From Streptomyces sp. NBS 14/10 (GTDB lineage Bacteria > Actinomycetota > Actinomycetes > Streptomycetales > Streptomycetaceae), in NCBI RefSeq assembly GCF_002224125.1, contig NZ_NCSM01000057.1, forward strand, positions 133,906 through 197,905: a stretch of 64,000 nt of DNA, given 5' to 3'. Position 1 is the first letter of the stretch, and every line of letters begins with the position of its first letter. Made by a program: the position numbers and the translations under genes. Below, piece by piece: positions 34,514-44,149 of this stretch. Below the pieces are notes generated by a model. The model did not search any database and was not told the DNA's origin. It saw nothing but the letters and a program-made list of their open reading frames with translations.

Positions 34514-34567
34514 GGATCCTCCAGCACCTTGCATCGAGCGGTCGCCCCCCATGGATCGGCAGCCGCG

Positions 34568-37021
34568 ATGGCATTCAATCACTTACCAGCAGGCGCGCAC
34601 GACGCCTTGAGCCCATTGTCCGTCAGACCAGTGACAGACTCGGTGTCGATGGCCCACAACCAACTCCCGCGGCAGGCGGGCATACGCACCTCACCCCGGA
34701 CCGTCCTCGGTCGGCTCACCACCGGGGCGAGCCGGGCTGCGCGCATCACTCATACGGAGCACTTGCCCCCGCGTATCGGGACCCATGCCGATTGGCCTCG
34801 CCAGATCCGGCCGGAAGTCGTCGATGCCGTCCAGGCCGCCGGAATCGAGCGCCCGTGGGCCCACCAGGCGCGTACGGCCGAGCACGCGCTGCGAGGCGAA
34901 TCCGTGGTCGTCGCCACGGGCACCGCGTCGGGGAAGTCCCTGGCCTATCTGGCCCCCGTGCTCAGCGCCCTCCTGGACGGCTCGGAGGCCCCCAGCGGAC
35001 GCGGCACCACCGCCCTGTACCTGGCGCCCACCAAGGCCCTGGCCGCCGACCAGCGGCGCGCCGTGGCCGGTCTCGCCGCCCCGCTGGGCACCGGCATCCG
35101 CGCCGCGGTGTACGACGGGGACACCCCGGTCGAGGAGCGCGAGTGGGTCCGCCAGTACGCGAACTACGTGCTCACCAACCCCGACATGCTGCACCGCGGC
35201 ATCCTGCCCGGGCACCCCAGATGGTCCTCCTTCCTGCGCGCACTGCGCTACGTCGTCATCGACGAGTGCCACACCTACCGGGGCGTCTTCGGCTCCCACG
35301 TGGCCCAGGTGCTGCGCCGGCTGCGCCGCGTCTGCGCCCGCTACGGCTCCTCTCCCGTCTTCCTGCTCGCCTCCGCGACCGCCGCCGACCCGGCCGTCGC
35401 GGCGACCCGGCTGACCGGCCTTCCTGTGGTGGAGATCACCGACGACTCCTCGCCCCGGGGCGAGGTGGTCTTCGCCCTGTGGGAGCCGCCGCTGACCGAG
35501 CTGCACGGCGAACAGGGCGCCCCGATTCGCCGCACCGCCACGGCGGAATCCGCGGACCTGCTCACCGACCTGGCCGTCCAGGGCGTCCGTACGGTCGCCT
35601 TCGTACGCTCCCGGCGCGGCGCCGAGCTCATCGCCCTGATCGCCCAGGAACGGCTCGCCGAGGTCGACCGGTCCCTGTCGGACCGGGTCGCCGCCTACCG
35701 CGGCGGCTATCTCCCCGAGGAGCGCCGCGCCCTGGAGCGCGCCCTGCACTCCGGGGACCTCCTCGGACTCGCCGCCACCACCGCCCTGGAGCTGGGCATG
35801 GACGTGGCCGGGCTGGACGCCGTCGTCCTCGCCGGCTACCCGGGCACCCGCGCCTCCCTGTGGCAGCAGGCGGGGCGCGCCGGGCGCGCCGGCCAGGGCG
35901 CGCTGGCGATCCTCGTGGCCCGGGACGACCCGCTGGACACCTATCTCGTCCACCACCCGGAAGCCCTCTTCCGACAGCCGGTCGAATCCACCGTGCTGGA
36001 CCCGGACAACCCGTACGTCCTCGCGCCCCACCTCTGCGCCGCCGCCGCCGAGCTGCCGCTCACCGAGGCGGACCTCGAACTCTTCGGCCCTGCCACCGAG
36101 GAGCTGATGCCACAGCTGGAGCAGCGCCGACTGCTCCGCCGCCGGGCGACCGCCTGGCACTGGACCCGCCGCGAGCGCGCCGCCGACCTCACCGACATCC
36201 GCGGCGAAGGCGGCCGGCCGGTGCAGATCGTGGAGGCCACGACGGGGCGGCTGCTGGGCACCGTGGACGCCTCAGCCGCCCACGCCACCGTCCACGAAGG
36301 CGCCGTCCACCTCCACCAGGGCCGGAGCTACCTCGTCAAACAGCTCGACCTCGAGGACTCGGTCGCGCTCGTGGAGGAGGCCTCCCCGCCGTATTCGACC
36401 ACCGCCCGCGACACCACGGCGATCTCCATCCTGGAGACCACCACCGAGGTCCCGTGGGGCGACGCACGGCTGTGCTTCGGCTCCGTCGAGGTCACCAACC
36501 AGGTCGTCTCCTTTCTGCGTCGCAAGCTGATCAGCGGCGAGGTCCTCGGCGAGTCCAGGCTCGACCTCCCGCCCCGTACGCTGCGCACCCGGGCCGTGTG
36601 GTGGACGGTCACCGACGACCAGCTCGAGGACGCCCGGGTCGCCCCCGAGGCCCTCGGCGGCGCCCTGCACGCCGCCGAGCACGCCTCCATCGGCATGCTG
36701 CCGCTGTTCGCGACCTGCGACCGCTGGGACATCGGCGGGGTCTCCATCCCGCTCCACCCCGACACGCTCCTTCCGACCGTGTTCGTCTACGACGGGCACC
36801 CCGGCGGCGCGGGCTTCGCCGAACGCGCCTTCCACACCGCCGCCCGCTGGCTCACAGCCACCCGCGAGGCGATCGCCGCCTGCGAGTGCGAATCCGGCTG
36901 TCCGTCCTGCATCCAGTCCCCCAAGTGCGGCAACGGCAACGACCCGCTCGACAAGAAGGCCGCCATCCGCCTCCTGACCACCCTCCTCGCCAAGGCCCCA
37001 CCCCAGCCGACCGACACCTGA
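34568..37021 (+). CDS. DEAD/DEAH-box helicase with C-terminal four-Cys domain (MrfA/YprA-like)
   Basis: This gene encodes 817 residues. The superfamily 2 motifs are present: Q-motif region [14 protein letters not shown], Walker [21 protein letters not shown] box ([15 protein letters not shown]), SATAADP, and motif [15 protein letters not shown]. The C-terminal DUF1998-type zinc-site Cys cluster reads [20 protein letters not shown]. Relatives include MrfA, which repairs mitomycin crosslinks. The ATG at 34568 (MAFNHLPAG) matches the usual Streptomyces start. It is divergent from bldG, so the two share a promoter region that overlaps the helicase 5' end. Confidence 0.9.
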   Translation: MAFNHLPAGAHDALSPLSVRPVTDSVSMAHNQLPRQAGIRTSPRTVLGRLTTGASRAARITHTEHLPPRIGTHADWPRQIRPEVVDAVQAAGIERPWAHQARTAEHALRGESVVVATGTASGKSLAYLAPVLSALLDGSEAPSGRGTTALYLAPTKALAADQRRAVAGLAAPLGTGIRAAVYDGDTPVEEREWVRQYANYVLTNPDMLHRGILPGHPRWSSFLRALRYVVIDECHTYRGVFGSHVAQVLRRLRRVCARYGSSPVFLLASATAADPAVAATRLTGLPVVEITDDSSPRGEVVFALWEPPLTELHGEQGAPIRRTATAESADLLTDLAVQGVRTVAFVRSRRGAELIALIAQERLAEVDRSLSDRVAAYRGGYLPEERRALERALHSGDLLGLAATTALELGMDVAGLDAVVLAGYPGTRASLWQQAGRAGRAGQGALAILVARDDPLDTYLVHHPEALFRQPVESTVLDPDNPYVLAPHLCAAAAELPLTEADLELFGPATEELMPQLEQRRLLRRRATAWHWTRRERAADLTDIRGEGGRPVQIVEATTGRLLGTVDASAAHATVHEGAVHLHQGRSYLVKQLDLEDSVALVEEASPPYSTTARDTTAISILETTTEVPWGDARLCFGSVEVTNQVVSFLRRKLISGEVLGESRLDLPPRTLRTRAVWWTVTDDQLEDARVAPEALGGALHAAEHASIGMLPLFATCDRWDIGGVSIPLHPDTLLPTVFVYDGHPGGAGFAERAFHTAARWLTATREAIAACECESGCPSCIQSPKCGNGNDPLDKKAAIRLLTTLLAKAPPQPTDT

Positions 37022-37100
37022 CGCCGGACAGCCGGCGCCGGCGTCCGACAGCTGGGGCCGGGCCTCTGGCACCTGACGCGGGGCGCCGGGCAGCCGGGCA

Positions 37101-37146
37101 GCCGGTAGCCGGTAGCCGGTAGCCGGTAGCCGGTAGCCGGTAGCCG
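37101..37146. repeat. 7-bp tandem repeat downstream of helicase
   Basis: GCCGGTA is repeated about 6.5 times without mismatch. It lies 79 bp after the helicase stop in the convergent gap (37022-37361), which otherwise holds only GC-rich, low-complexity sequence and no gene. Confidence 0.92.
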
Positions 37147-37361
37147 ACGGTGGGGCGTCCGGCACCCGGTGCCGGGCGCCTGAGACGCCTGACAGCCTTC
37201 ACCGGGCGCCTGCCGGTTCGCATCCTGACGGGCCAGCCGGTATCGGGGTCCGCGCCCGGTTCGCGGACGTACGACCCGAGCCTGTGCCTACCCCGACCCC
37301 GACCCCGGCCGCTGGTCGGGTCCCGCCACCGTCCCGCCCCCACGGCCTCCCGGTCGGCGCC

Positions 37362-37736
37362 TCACCGGGGCGCGTCTCGCTCGGCCTGAAGCTCGGGCCG
37401 CTCCGCGGGGCCGGCGCGGGACCGGACTTGGGGGGCGAACGGGCCTGCGCGTGCCTCCGCCCTGAGATCGGCGATCGCGCCGTGCAGGGCGCACTTCACC
37501 ACGCGGGCGCCCTGTGCGGCGGCTACCCGCCGGGCGAGTCCGCAGGCGACTTCGGGGCCCTCCAGCCCGTGGTCCGCCGCCGCGAGCGCCGCCAGGTCCG
37601 CGGCGGCGCCGGCCCGGTGGCGGGCCACCATGACCTGTCCGGCCGCCAGCACGACCGCGAACACCGCGCACAGCGCCGTGGCGGTCAGGGCGGCCCACAC
37701 CGTCGCCGACCCACGGTCTCCCCAGTCCCTCCTCAC
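37362..37736 (-). CDS. TadE-like protein (Rv3654c type)
   Basis: This gene encodes 124 residues with one N-terminal helix after a GDRG site (DRGSATVWAALTATALCAVFAVVLA). It resembles pseudopilin-like subunits of actinobacterial Tad loci. Unlike true prepilins it has Trp where Glu5 is expected (after the presumed G|S cleavage site), so processing or assembly may differ. The outside part has two Cys (ACGLAR, KCALHG). The start overlaps the stop of the upstream TadE gene (ATGA), as the last gene of the operon. Confidence 0.8.
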   Translation of the reverse strand: MRRDWGDRGSATVWAALTATALCAVFAVVLAAGQVMVARHRAGAAADLAALAAADHGLEGPEVACGLARRVAAAQGARVVKCALHGAIADLRAEARAGPFAPQVRSRAGPAERPELQAERDAPR

Positions 37737-38200
37737 GGCCCCGCCTCGCCCGCCGGTGCCGCGGCCGATCCCGGCGCCTCCTCGGCCCGCCCCACCGACT
37801 CCTCGGCGAAGGCGACCGCCTCACCGCGCAGGCGCACCGCCAGTGGGCCGGGGCCGGGCGCGCGGGCCTCGACCCGCACCCGCACCAGGTCGCCCTCCCG
37901 CCGCAACTCGACCCGGGCCCCGCGAGGCGCGGCGGACCGGGCGGCGGCCAACGCGGCCGCGCGCGGCTCCGATCGCGCTGCGGCGCGCGCACCGGCCCGC
38001 GCCGCGTCCACACACCGCATCTGCCCGGACGCGGCCATCAGGCCCCAGATCAGCATCAGGGCGAACAGCCCCAGCACCGGCAGCGCGACGGCCGCCTCCG
38101 CCGTGACAAACCCCCGGTCGCCCGGTCCGGCCACGCCACGCCGACGAAGGCCGCGCCCACTGCCTGGACTTGATCGGCCGGTCGCATCAGAACTGTCCAT
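37733..38200 (-). CDS. TadE-family minor pseudopilin
   Basis: This gene encodes 155 residues. A type IV prepilin-like site (DRGFVTAEAAVALPVLGLFALM) has Glu at +5 after the Gly. The outside domain is Arg/Ala-rich and has one Cys (QMRCVDAARAG). It is the sixth gene of the Tad operon. Its start overlaps the stop of the pilin gene by 14 bases. Confidence 0.82.
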   Translation of the reverse strand: MDSSDATGRSSPGSGRGLRRRGVAGPGDRGFVTAEAAVALPVLGLFALMLIWGLMAASGQMRCVDAARAGARAAARSEPRAAALAAARSAAPRGARVELRREGDLVRVRVEARAPGPGPLAVRLRGEAVAFAEESVGRAEEAPGSAAAPAGEAGP

Positions 38201-38384
38201 CGAGCGCCTTCCCGATCACCGACCGCAGCGCTTCGTCGACCGCTCCGCCGGTCACAATCTTGTACAGAACCGCGGCAAAGGCGCATGCCGCGAGTGTCCC
38301 CATCGCATACTCTGCGGTCGCCATCCCCGCGTCGGCTCGTGCCTTCGCTGCCGCGTATCGGCGCAGACACCACCGCATCACCAT
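38187..38384 (-). CDS. Flp-type pilin (DUF4244)
   Basis: This is a 65-residue prepilin with a short basic leader (MVMRWCLRRYAAAKARADAG), then the mature start MATAEYAMGTLAACAFAAVL with Glu at +5, and a short amphipathic tail. It is probably the major subunit of the Tad pilus or pseudopilus. The ATG at 38384 follows GGGGAGG. A 160-bp gap separates it from the tadC-like gene, leaving room for its own promoter or processing site, which would suit a major subunit. Confidence 0.88.
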   Translation of the reverse strand: MVMRWCLRRYAAAKARADAGMATAEYAMGTLAACAFAAVLYKIVTGGAVDEALRSVIGKALDGQF

Positions 38385-38544
38385 GTCGGCCTCCCCGTTC
38401 TGTGCTGAATCCCGTACGTCTGATTCGCGTAGTTCTGACTTGTGCCTTGTGACCGCCGGACTTCCGGCTGCCGCGCTTCCGTTTCCGTGCGTGTTCCGTG
38501 CGTGCCTGCGACCTCCGCGCTCGTTCTGCCGGACGGCCCCCTCC

Positions 38545-39357
38545 TCAGCCACCGCCCACCAGGGCGCCCGCGAGCCCGAGCATCACCGGCGCAACCCCGA
38601 TCAGCAGGAACGCGGGCAGGTAGCACGCCCCCAGCGGGGCGGTGGCCAGCACGGTTGCGCGCTCCACCCGTTTGTCCGCCTGTCTTCCCTGCTCGGCCCG
38701 GCAGTCGGCGGCCAGCCGGGACATCGGCTCCACGGCCGGTGCGCCCGTCGTACCGGCGCGCTCCAGGGCGCGCGCCAGCCCGTGCGCACCGGGCAGAACC
38801 CCCATGCGCCCCCAGGCGGCGGACGGTTCGCCTCCGAGCCGCAGTTCCGCCGCCGCTTGGGCGAGCCGTTCGCCGATCGGGCCGCCGAGCGACCGTCCCA
38901 CCGCCTCTGCCGCCTTGTGCGGACCGGCTCCGGCCTCCAGACAGGCGGTGAGCAGATCGGCGGCCAGCGGAAGCTGACGCGGCGCGCCGTCCTTGGCGCG
39001 CTTGCCGGTCCGCCCGCCGCCGGTGGCCTGGCGCCGGCGCCGCCACCTTCTCGCTCCGTATCCGGCGGCGAAGCCCAGCGCACAGCCCAGCGGGCCGCCG
39101 ACCAGGACGAGGCAGCCGAGCAGGGCACCGGCGGCCCAGGCCCAGTCCCGTATCGCATCGGACGCTCCGTCAGCGCGCCATCTCTCCCACAGCCCCGGCC
39201 GCCGCTCCTGGTGAGCCTCCGGCAGCAGCGCCGCGAGCCGACGCCGGGCGGTCCGCACCCGGCGGGCCTCGGTCACCGCTCCCACGACGGACACGGTGGC
39301 GGCGGCGAAGGCCGTCGTGATCCACAGGCTGTGGATGACATCAGCTCTCATCGCCAT
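38545..39357 (-). CDS. tadC: TadC-like type II secretion F-domain protein
   Basis: This gene encodes 270 residues. It has membrane helices at the N-terminus (LWITTAFAAATVSVVGAV), the middle and the C-terminus (ACYLPAFLLIGVAPVMLGLAG), and a cytoplasmic GspF/T2SSF domain of about 120 residues (LPLAADLLTACLEAGAGPHKAAEAVG). It is an inner-membrane platform protein of the Tad machine. The start overlaps the end of tadB by 17 bases. Confidence 0.88.
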   Translation of the reverse strand: MAMRADVIHSLWITTAFAAATVSVVGAVTEARRVRTARRRLAALLPEAHQERRPGLWERWRADGASDAIRDWAWAAGALLGCLVLVGGPLGCALGFAAGYGARRWRRRRQATGGGRTGKRAKDGAPRQLPLAADLLTACLEAGAGPHKAAEAVGRSLGGPIGERLAQAAAELRLGGEPSAAWGRMGVLPGAHGLARALERAGTTGAPAVEPMSRLAADCRAEQGRQADKRVERATVLATAPLGACYLPAFLLIGVAPVMLGLAGALVGGG

Positions 39358-40273
39358 GGGGTCCTTCCTGGCCGGCCGCCGTCCGGATCACCCGCGAGGT
39401 CCAGGCGAGCCCGGCCCACTCCAGCAGCCCGCCCACCAGCAGGCAGGCAAGACCGGCCGGGGTGTGGAGCAGCACATGCAGGGGGTCCGCTCCCAGCGCG
39501 GTGCCCATCAGCAGCCCGAGGACGGGCAGCAGCGCCAGCGCGACGGCCGTGGCCCGGGCACCCGCCAGCCGGGAGCGCAGGCTCTGCCGCTGATCCCGCT
39601 CGGCCCGCAGCGCCGCCGCGACCCGGTCGAGGCCGGCCGCGAGGCCCGCCCCCTCGTCGACCGCGACCTGCCAGCAGGCCGCGACCCCGATGAGCCCTTC
39701 CGCACCCGGCGAACGGGCCGCCCTGCGCAGGGCCTCCGCCACATCACCGCCGAACCGCGCCGCCGCAGAAACCAGGCCCCATCGCTCCCCGATGTGTCCT
39801 GGGGGCGTGGCCAACAGCGCCTCGACCGGTTGCCGTCCGGCACGCAGCTCGCCCGCCATGGCCCCGCACAGCTCGATCACCGCCGCGGCACGCCGATCCC
39901 GCCGCCTGTCGCGCTTACGCGCCCGGCGCCACCGGCCGACGAGCGGCACGGCCGCCGCCCCGGCCAGCAGCGGCAACACCGACGCGCCGACCAGCGCGAG
40001 CACACATCCCACCGGCAGACACAGCAGCTCGCGCCCCATCCGCCCGCCGTATGCGGTCCGCCACCGCTCCCGCAGCCAGGCGACCGTCTCAGTCAGCCGG
40101 CGCTGTGGATCCGCCCCGGCGGGCCCGACGGCTCCGCCGCCCGCGAACAGCAGCCTGGCCCGCCGCAGATCCCTGTCCCGCCCGGAGAGCAGCCACGCCG
40201 CCGCGCCCGCGCACAGCACGGCCGCACACAGCGGCAGCGCCTCTGGGGCCACTCCACCGCCCACGCCCGTCAT
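39341..40273 (-). CDS. tadB: TadB-like type II secretion F-domain protein
   Basis: This gene encodes 310 residues. It has membrane helices at about 10-30, 85-115 and the C-terminus (LALLPVLGLLMGTALGADPL), with a cytoplasmic T2SSF domain (AVIELCGAMAGELRAGRQPVEALL). It is the second platform protein, paired with TadC. The ATG at 40273 overlaps the tadA stop (ATGA); the longer frame (to 40576) is tadA shadow. Confidence 0.88.
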   Translation of the reverse strand: MTGVGGGVAPEALPLCAAVLCAGAAAWLLSGRDRDLRRARLLFAGGGAVGPAGADPQRRLTETVAWLRERWRTAYGGRMGRELLCLPVGCVLALVGASVLPLLAGAAAVPLVGRWRRARKRDRRRDRRAAAVIELCGAMAGELRAGRQPVEALLATPPGHIGERWGLVSAAARFGGDVAEALRRAARSPGAEGLIGVAACWQVAVDEGAGLAAGLDRVAAALRAERDQRQSLRSRLAGARATAVALALLPVLGLLMGTALGADPLHVLLHTPAGLACLLVGGLLEWAGLAWTSRVIRTAAGQEGPHGDES

Positions 40274-41478
40274 GCCACACCCCCGCCGCGTACACACAGC
40301 CGCTGGAGCCGGTCCCAGCCCGCCGCCCTCCCGAAACCCTCGGGGGTCCACACTGCGGCCGGAACGGTCGTGACGTAGCCCGCCCGGTCCCGGTCCAGGA
40401 CATGGAGCTCGGCGATCTTGCGCCGCCCGCCGCGGTCCCGCACCAGATGGATCACCACCGACAGGGCGGCCGCCAACTGGCTGTGCAGCGCCGCCCGGTC
40501 GAGACCGGCCGTCGATCCCAGCGCCTCCAGCCGGGCCGGGACATCCGCCGCGGTATTGGCGTGCACCGTGCCGCAACCGCCTTCGTGCCCGGTGTTGAGA
40601 GCGCCCAGCAGATCGGTGACCTCGGGACCGCGCACCTCTCCGACCACCAGCCGATCCGGACGCATCCGCAGCGCCTGGCGCACCAGGTCCCGGAGGGTGA
40701 CCTGGCCCCGGCCCTCCTGGTTGGCGGGCCGTGTCTCCAGCCGGACCACATGTGGATGGTCCGGCCTGAGCTCGGCCGAGTCCTCGGCGAGGACGATCCG
40801 CTCATCCGGTCCGACCAGCCCCAGCAGCGTGCTGAGCAAAGTCGTCTTGCCGGAGCCCGTGCCACCGCTGATCAGGTACGACAGCCGGGCGTCCAGCATC
40901 GCCCGCAGCAGCTCCTGGCCGCCGGACGGCACGGTGCCCGCCGCCACCAGCTCCTCCAGGGAGAACGCCCGGGGCCGCACCACGCGCAGCGACAGGCAAG
41001 TCGACCCGACAGCCACTGGAGGGAGCACCGCATGCAGCCGTGTGCCGTCCGGCAGCCGGGCGTCCACCCACGGCCTGGCGTCGTCCAGCCGCCGGCCGGC
41101 CACGGCGGCGAGGCGCTGCGCGAGTCTGCGCACCGCGGCCGCGTCGGTGAATGCCACGTCCGTCCGCTCCAGTCCGGCTCCCCGGTCCACCCACACCTCG
41201 TCGGGGGCAGTCACCAGGACATCCGTGACGTCGGGGGCGGCGAGCAGCGGCTCCAGCGGACCGGTGCCGACAAGCTCCGAGCGCAGGGCCGCGACGACAC
41301 CCAGGACTTCTGTGTCGCCGAGCAGCCTCCCCTCCTCGCGCAGGGCCGCCGCCACCCGCGCGGGCGTCGGCTCCGCCCCGCTTCGGGCCAGCCGCAGCCG
41401 CACCGCGTCCAGCAGCTCCGGCGACTCCACACCCACGCCACCGCGCTCGCGCCAGCTGACGCTCGTCCTGACGCTCAT
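40270..41478 (-). CDS. tadA: TadA/CpaF-family secretion ATPase
   Basis: This gene encodes 402 residues of the type II/IV secretion ATPase family. It has an N-terminal domain (VTDVLVTAPDEVWVDRG), Walker A SGGTGSGKTTLLSTLLG, Asp box (VLAEDSAELRPDHPHVV), and a Walker B/His region (RPDRLVVGEVRGPEVTDLL, GCGTVHANTA). It powers assembly of the Tad pilus. Start and stop overlap ssd and tadB (ATGA), which indicates tight coupling. Confidence 0.93.
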   Translation of the reverse strand: MSVRTSVSWRERGGVGVESPELLDAVRLRLARSGAEPTPARVAAALREEGRLLGDTEVLGVVAALRSELVGTGPLEPLLAAPDVTDVLVTAPDEVWVDRGAGLERTDVAFTDAAAVRRLAQRLAAVAGRRLDDARPWVDARLPDGTRLHAVLPPVAVGSTCLSLRVVRPRAFSLEELVAAGTVPSGGQELLRAMLDARLSYLISGGTGSGKTTLLSTLLGLVGPDERIVLAEDSAELRPDHPHVVRLETRPANQEGRGQVTLRDLVRQALRMRPDRLVVGEVRGPEVTDLLGALNTGHEGGCGTVHANTAADVPARLEALGSTAGLDRAALHSQLAAALSVVIHLVRDRGGRRKIAELHVLDRDRAGYVTTVPAAVWTPEGFGRAAGWDRLQRLCVRGGGVA

Positions 41479-42587
41479 GCCCCGCCCCCTTGCTGCTCCG
41501 CGTCTGCCAGGACCCGCCCCCAGAACTCCGAGCAGAACCGGGCGAGCGGCCCGCGGGCGCTGCCGCCCGGCGGCTCACCGCCGTCCCACGCATCCGACAG
41601 CCCGGGCTCCGGCGGCAGCTCACCAGCCAGCGGCAGGTCCAGAAGCCGGGCGATCTCCTCGTCGTCGAGCCCTGGTCCGCATGGCCCGCGCACCACCGCG
41701 CGCAGATCGCGCAGCACCATGCCGACCGTCGAGGCCACGCGGTGGGCGGCGGCGACCGCGCGCAGCTCGGCGGGCACGACCAGCAGACCCAGATCCAGCT
41801 GGTCGAGGGCTTCGGCCACCGTGTCGTCCACCCGCCGAGGCAGATCCACCACCACGACCCCGCCGCGCCGCCGCGCGGCCGCGAGCACCGCCCTCATCGC
41901 GGACGGCGCGATGGCCACCGCTTGGCCGCGATCCCAGCTGAGCACGCGCAGGGAATGCAGTTCGGGGAGCGATTCCTCCAGCGCGCTCCCGGCGACCCGG
42001 CCGCGAGATTCGGCGAAGGCGGGCCATCTCAGCCCCTCCGCGCCCTCGCCGCCGAGCAGCACATCCAGACCGCCGCCCAGCGGGTCTCCGTCGATGAGCA
42101 TGGTGCGCCGCCCCGCGCGGGCGGCGGTGACCGCCAGGGCGCAGGCGAGGGTGCTGGCCCCCGCGCCACCGCGCCCGCCGACGACTCCGATGGTGAATGC
42201 CTGGCGGCCGACGCCCTCGGCCACGTCGGCGATGCGGTCCACCAGCCAGGTCTCGGCATCCGGCAGAAACGCCACGTTGTCCGCGCCGAGGGCGACAGCT
42301 CGCTGCCAGATGCCGTGGTCGTCGAGGTCCCGTCCGATGAGCAGCACCCCCTCCCTGCGGGTGCCACCGCGCAGCCGGGCCGCGGCGTCGTCACCGACCA
42401 GAATGAGCGGGGCGCCCTCCCAACTCCCCCGGCGCGCGGGCAAGCCATGCGCCACTTCGGGCTCGGCCCCCGCCGCCGCGCACAGCCGTAACAAGTCGTC
42501 GAGAAGCTCCTCGTCCTCCGTGACGATCAGCGGTCTGCACAGTCGCCCATCCGCCGCCGGTCGATTCGGTGTGATGGATCCAGCCAC
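41475..42587 (-). CDS. ssd: Septum-site-determining-like protein Ssd (CpaE/MinD family)
   Basis: This gene encodes 370 residues. A receiver-like N-terminal domain (about 15-130, PLIVTEDEELLDDLL) has no obvious phospho-Asp. It is followed by a MinD-type ATPase with deviant Walker A (VVGGRGGAGASTLACALA) and MLIDGDPLGGGLDVLLGG. It is the counterpart of M. tuberculosis Rv3660c and of CpaE, which positions the Tad machinery. It is the first gene of the seven-gene operon; its promoter should lie in 42588-42860. Confidence 0.88.
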   Translation of the reverse strand: MAGSITPNRPAADGRLCRPLIVTEDEELLDDLLRLCAAAGAEPEVAHGLPARRGSWEGAPLILVGDDAAARLRGGTRREGVLLIGRDLDDHGIWQRAVALGADNVAFLPDAETWLVDRIADVAEGVGRQAFTIGVVGGRGGAGASTLACALAVTAARAGRRTMLIDGDPLGGGLDVLLGGEGAEGLRWPAFAESRGRVAGSALEESLPELHSLRVLSWDRGQAVAIAPSAMRAVLAAARRRGGVVVVDLPRRVDDTVAEALDQLDLGLLVVPAELRAVAAAHRVASTVGMVLRDLRAVVRGPCGPGLDDEEIARLLDLPLAGELPPEPGLSDAWDGGEPPGGSARGPLARFCSEFWGRVLADAEQQGGGA

Positions 42588-42860
42588 GATCCCCTCCCCT
42601 TCTCCTTACGCGCCCATCTCGTTACGCGCTCTCACTTCCGCGAACGATGAGCGCGAACGCCGTGGAGAATCAGCGTCCGGCGATCCAGGAAATCTTGGGG
42701 ATCTTGGTCCAAAACTGTGGACAACTCATCAGTTGTGAATATCCCAGTCACCTAAACCAGTGACTTCCGGAGAGCAGCCTTGCGATTACGCACAGTCACG
42801 GATCAGGCTGGTGGGGCGGCAGTCGCCGGCCGAGGCCCGGAAGGGGGAAATGATCAGGTG

Positions 42861-42965
42861 AAAAGACCGCAAATGCGTCCGGACATGCGACGACCCCCGC
42901 CGGGGGGGAGAGCGGGGGTCGTCCCCACGGCCGACTCGGGGGGGGAGGAGTCGGACCGGGTTAGC
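42861..42965 (-). ncRNA. 6C small RNA
   Basis: Two hairpins on the minus strand each have a run of at least six C in the loop. The first stem is CCGACTC/GAGTCGG around CTCCCCCCCC. The second is GACCCCCGC/GCGGGGGTC around TCTCCCCCCCG. A weak CGCATTTGCG hairpin and TCTTTTC follow, which may terminate it. This matches the family definition of the actinobacterial 6C RNA (two stem-loops with C-rich loops). The position between ssd and the HAD gene is the same as that of B11/6C in M. tuberculosis (between Rv3660c and Rv3661). The 5' end is approximate. It probably acts on mRNAs through the C-rich loops (known for B11). Confidence 0.9.
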
Positions 42966-43056
42966 ACGGTCGCGAACGATCCGTGACTTCCATGGTGTAC
43001 CCGAGAGCCTTCTCAGGCAAACCCACGCGCCCAGCTTACGCCGAATGGTGGGCCCT

Positions 43057-43893
43057 ATGCTCGGCGTCGTGGAAAACCACTCGTTGCCTCGGACAGCCGC
43101 CTTCTTTGACCTGGACAAGACGGTCATTGCGAAGTCGAGCACGCTCACCTTCAGCAAGTCCTTCTACCAAGGTGGGCTGATCAACCGCCGCGCCGTACTG
43201 CGTACCGCATATGCGCAGTTCGTCTTCCTCGCCGGCGGGGCCGATCACGAGCAGATGGAACGGATGCGGGAGTATCTCTCGGCGCTGTGTCGTGGATGGA
43301 ATGTCGAGCAGGTGCGGGAGATCGTCGCCGAGACCCTGCATGACCTCATCGACCCGATCATCTATGACGAGGCCGCCTCCCTCATTGAGGAACACCACAC
43401 CGCCGGCCGCGATGTGGTCATCGTCAGCACCTCGGGCGCCGAGGTCGTCGAGCCGATCGGCGAGCTGCTGGGCGCGGACCGAGTCGTGGCCACCCGTATG
43501 GTCGTGGAGAACGGGGTGTTCACCGGCGAGGTGGAGTACTACGCCTATGGGCCGACCAAAGCGGAAGCCATCGCCGAGCTGGCCGAGTCCGAGGGCTACG
43601 ACCTCTCCCGCTGCTACGCATACAGCGACTCGGCCACCGACCTGCCGATGCTGGAGTCCGTCGGCCATCCCCATGCGGTGAACCCGAGCCGCGCGCTGCG
43701 CCGCGAGGCCGCCGCCCGTGGCTGGCCGGTCCTCTCCTTCAACAAGCCGGTGCGGCTGAAGCAGCGTGTGCCCTCGCTGTCCATGCCGCCGCGTCCGGTG
43801 CTTGCTGTGGCGGCGGCGGTGGGCGCGGCCGCAGCCACCGCCGGGCTGATGTGGTACGCCAGTCGGCGCCGCGCACCGTATGCCCGTATTTGA
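43057..43893 (+). CDS. HAD-superfamily phosphatase (HAD-IB, SerB-like)
   Basis: This gene encodes 278 residues. HAD motif I is AAFFDLDKTVI (nucleophile Asp, then Asp). Motif II is VVIVSTSG. The Lys of motif III is in YGPTKAEAI, and motif IV is YAYSDSATDLPML. A C-terminal hydrophobic helix (VLAVAAAVGAAAATAGLMWYA) ends in an Arg cluster, so it is probably tail-anchored to the membrane. It is the neighbour of 6C RNA and the Tad operon, as in mycobacteria (Rv3661), and has been linked to differentiation in Streptomyces by annotation. The start is either 43057 or 43045; neither has a strong ribosome site. Confidence 0.85.
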   Translation: MLGVVENHSLPRTAAFFDLDKTVIAKSSTLTFSKSFYQGGLINRRAVLRTAYAQFVFLAGGADHEQMERMREYLSALCRGWNVEQVREIVAETLHDLIDPIIYDEAASLIEEHHTAGRDVVIVSTSGAEVVEPIGELLGADRVVATRMVVENGVFTGEVEYYAYGPTKAEAIAELAESEGYDLSRCYAYSDSATDLPMLESVGHPHAVNPSRALRREAAARGWPVLSFNKPVRLKQRVPSLSMPPRPVLAVAAAVGAAAATAGLMWYASRRRAPYARI

Positions 43894-44149
43894 AGCCAAT
43901 CACAAAGATCTGCGATGAGAGCTTCCACTTGGGCTGACACAGGAGTAGAAAGGAATCGAAGGCCCGCGAGACCAGGGGCATCCGGAGGATTCCCCCAGAC
44001 GCACCAAGGCCCACGGACCTAGCATGAATACTGGGCACCCACGCGACGCCGACCCGTCGATTACGGGCCAGCCGCACCAGGTGACGGGCGAAGATCCCGA
44101 CCTGATGGGCGAATTCTCGTGCACGCATGGTAACCCGGTGGCCGTGCCA
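43894..44149. other. Convergent intergenic region without a recognised gene
   Basis: Open frames exist on both strands (for example minus 44124-43900), but third positions are not GC-enriched as in neighbours, and none resembles a known protein. It may contain transcript 3' ends of the HAD gene. Confidence 0.4.

Noticed and set aside
42780..42986. 68-codon plus-strand ORF
   Set aside because: It runs antisense across the 6C RNA hairpins, so the C/G-rich structure explains the open frame.
43900..44124. Minus-strand ORF between the HAD and Fic-like genes
   Set aside because: It has low GC at third positions, no homology I can recognise and no ribosome site.
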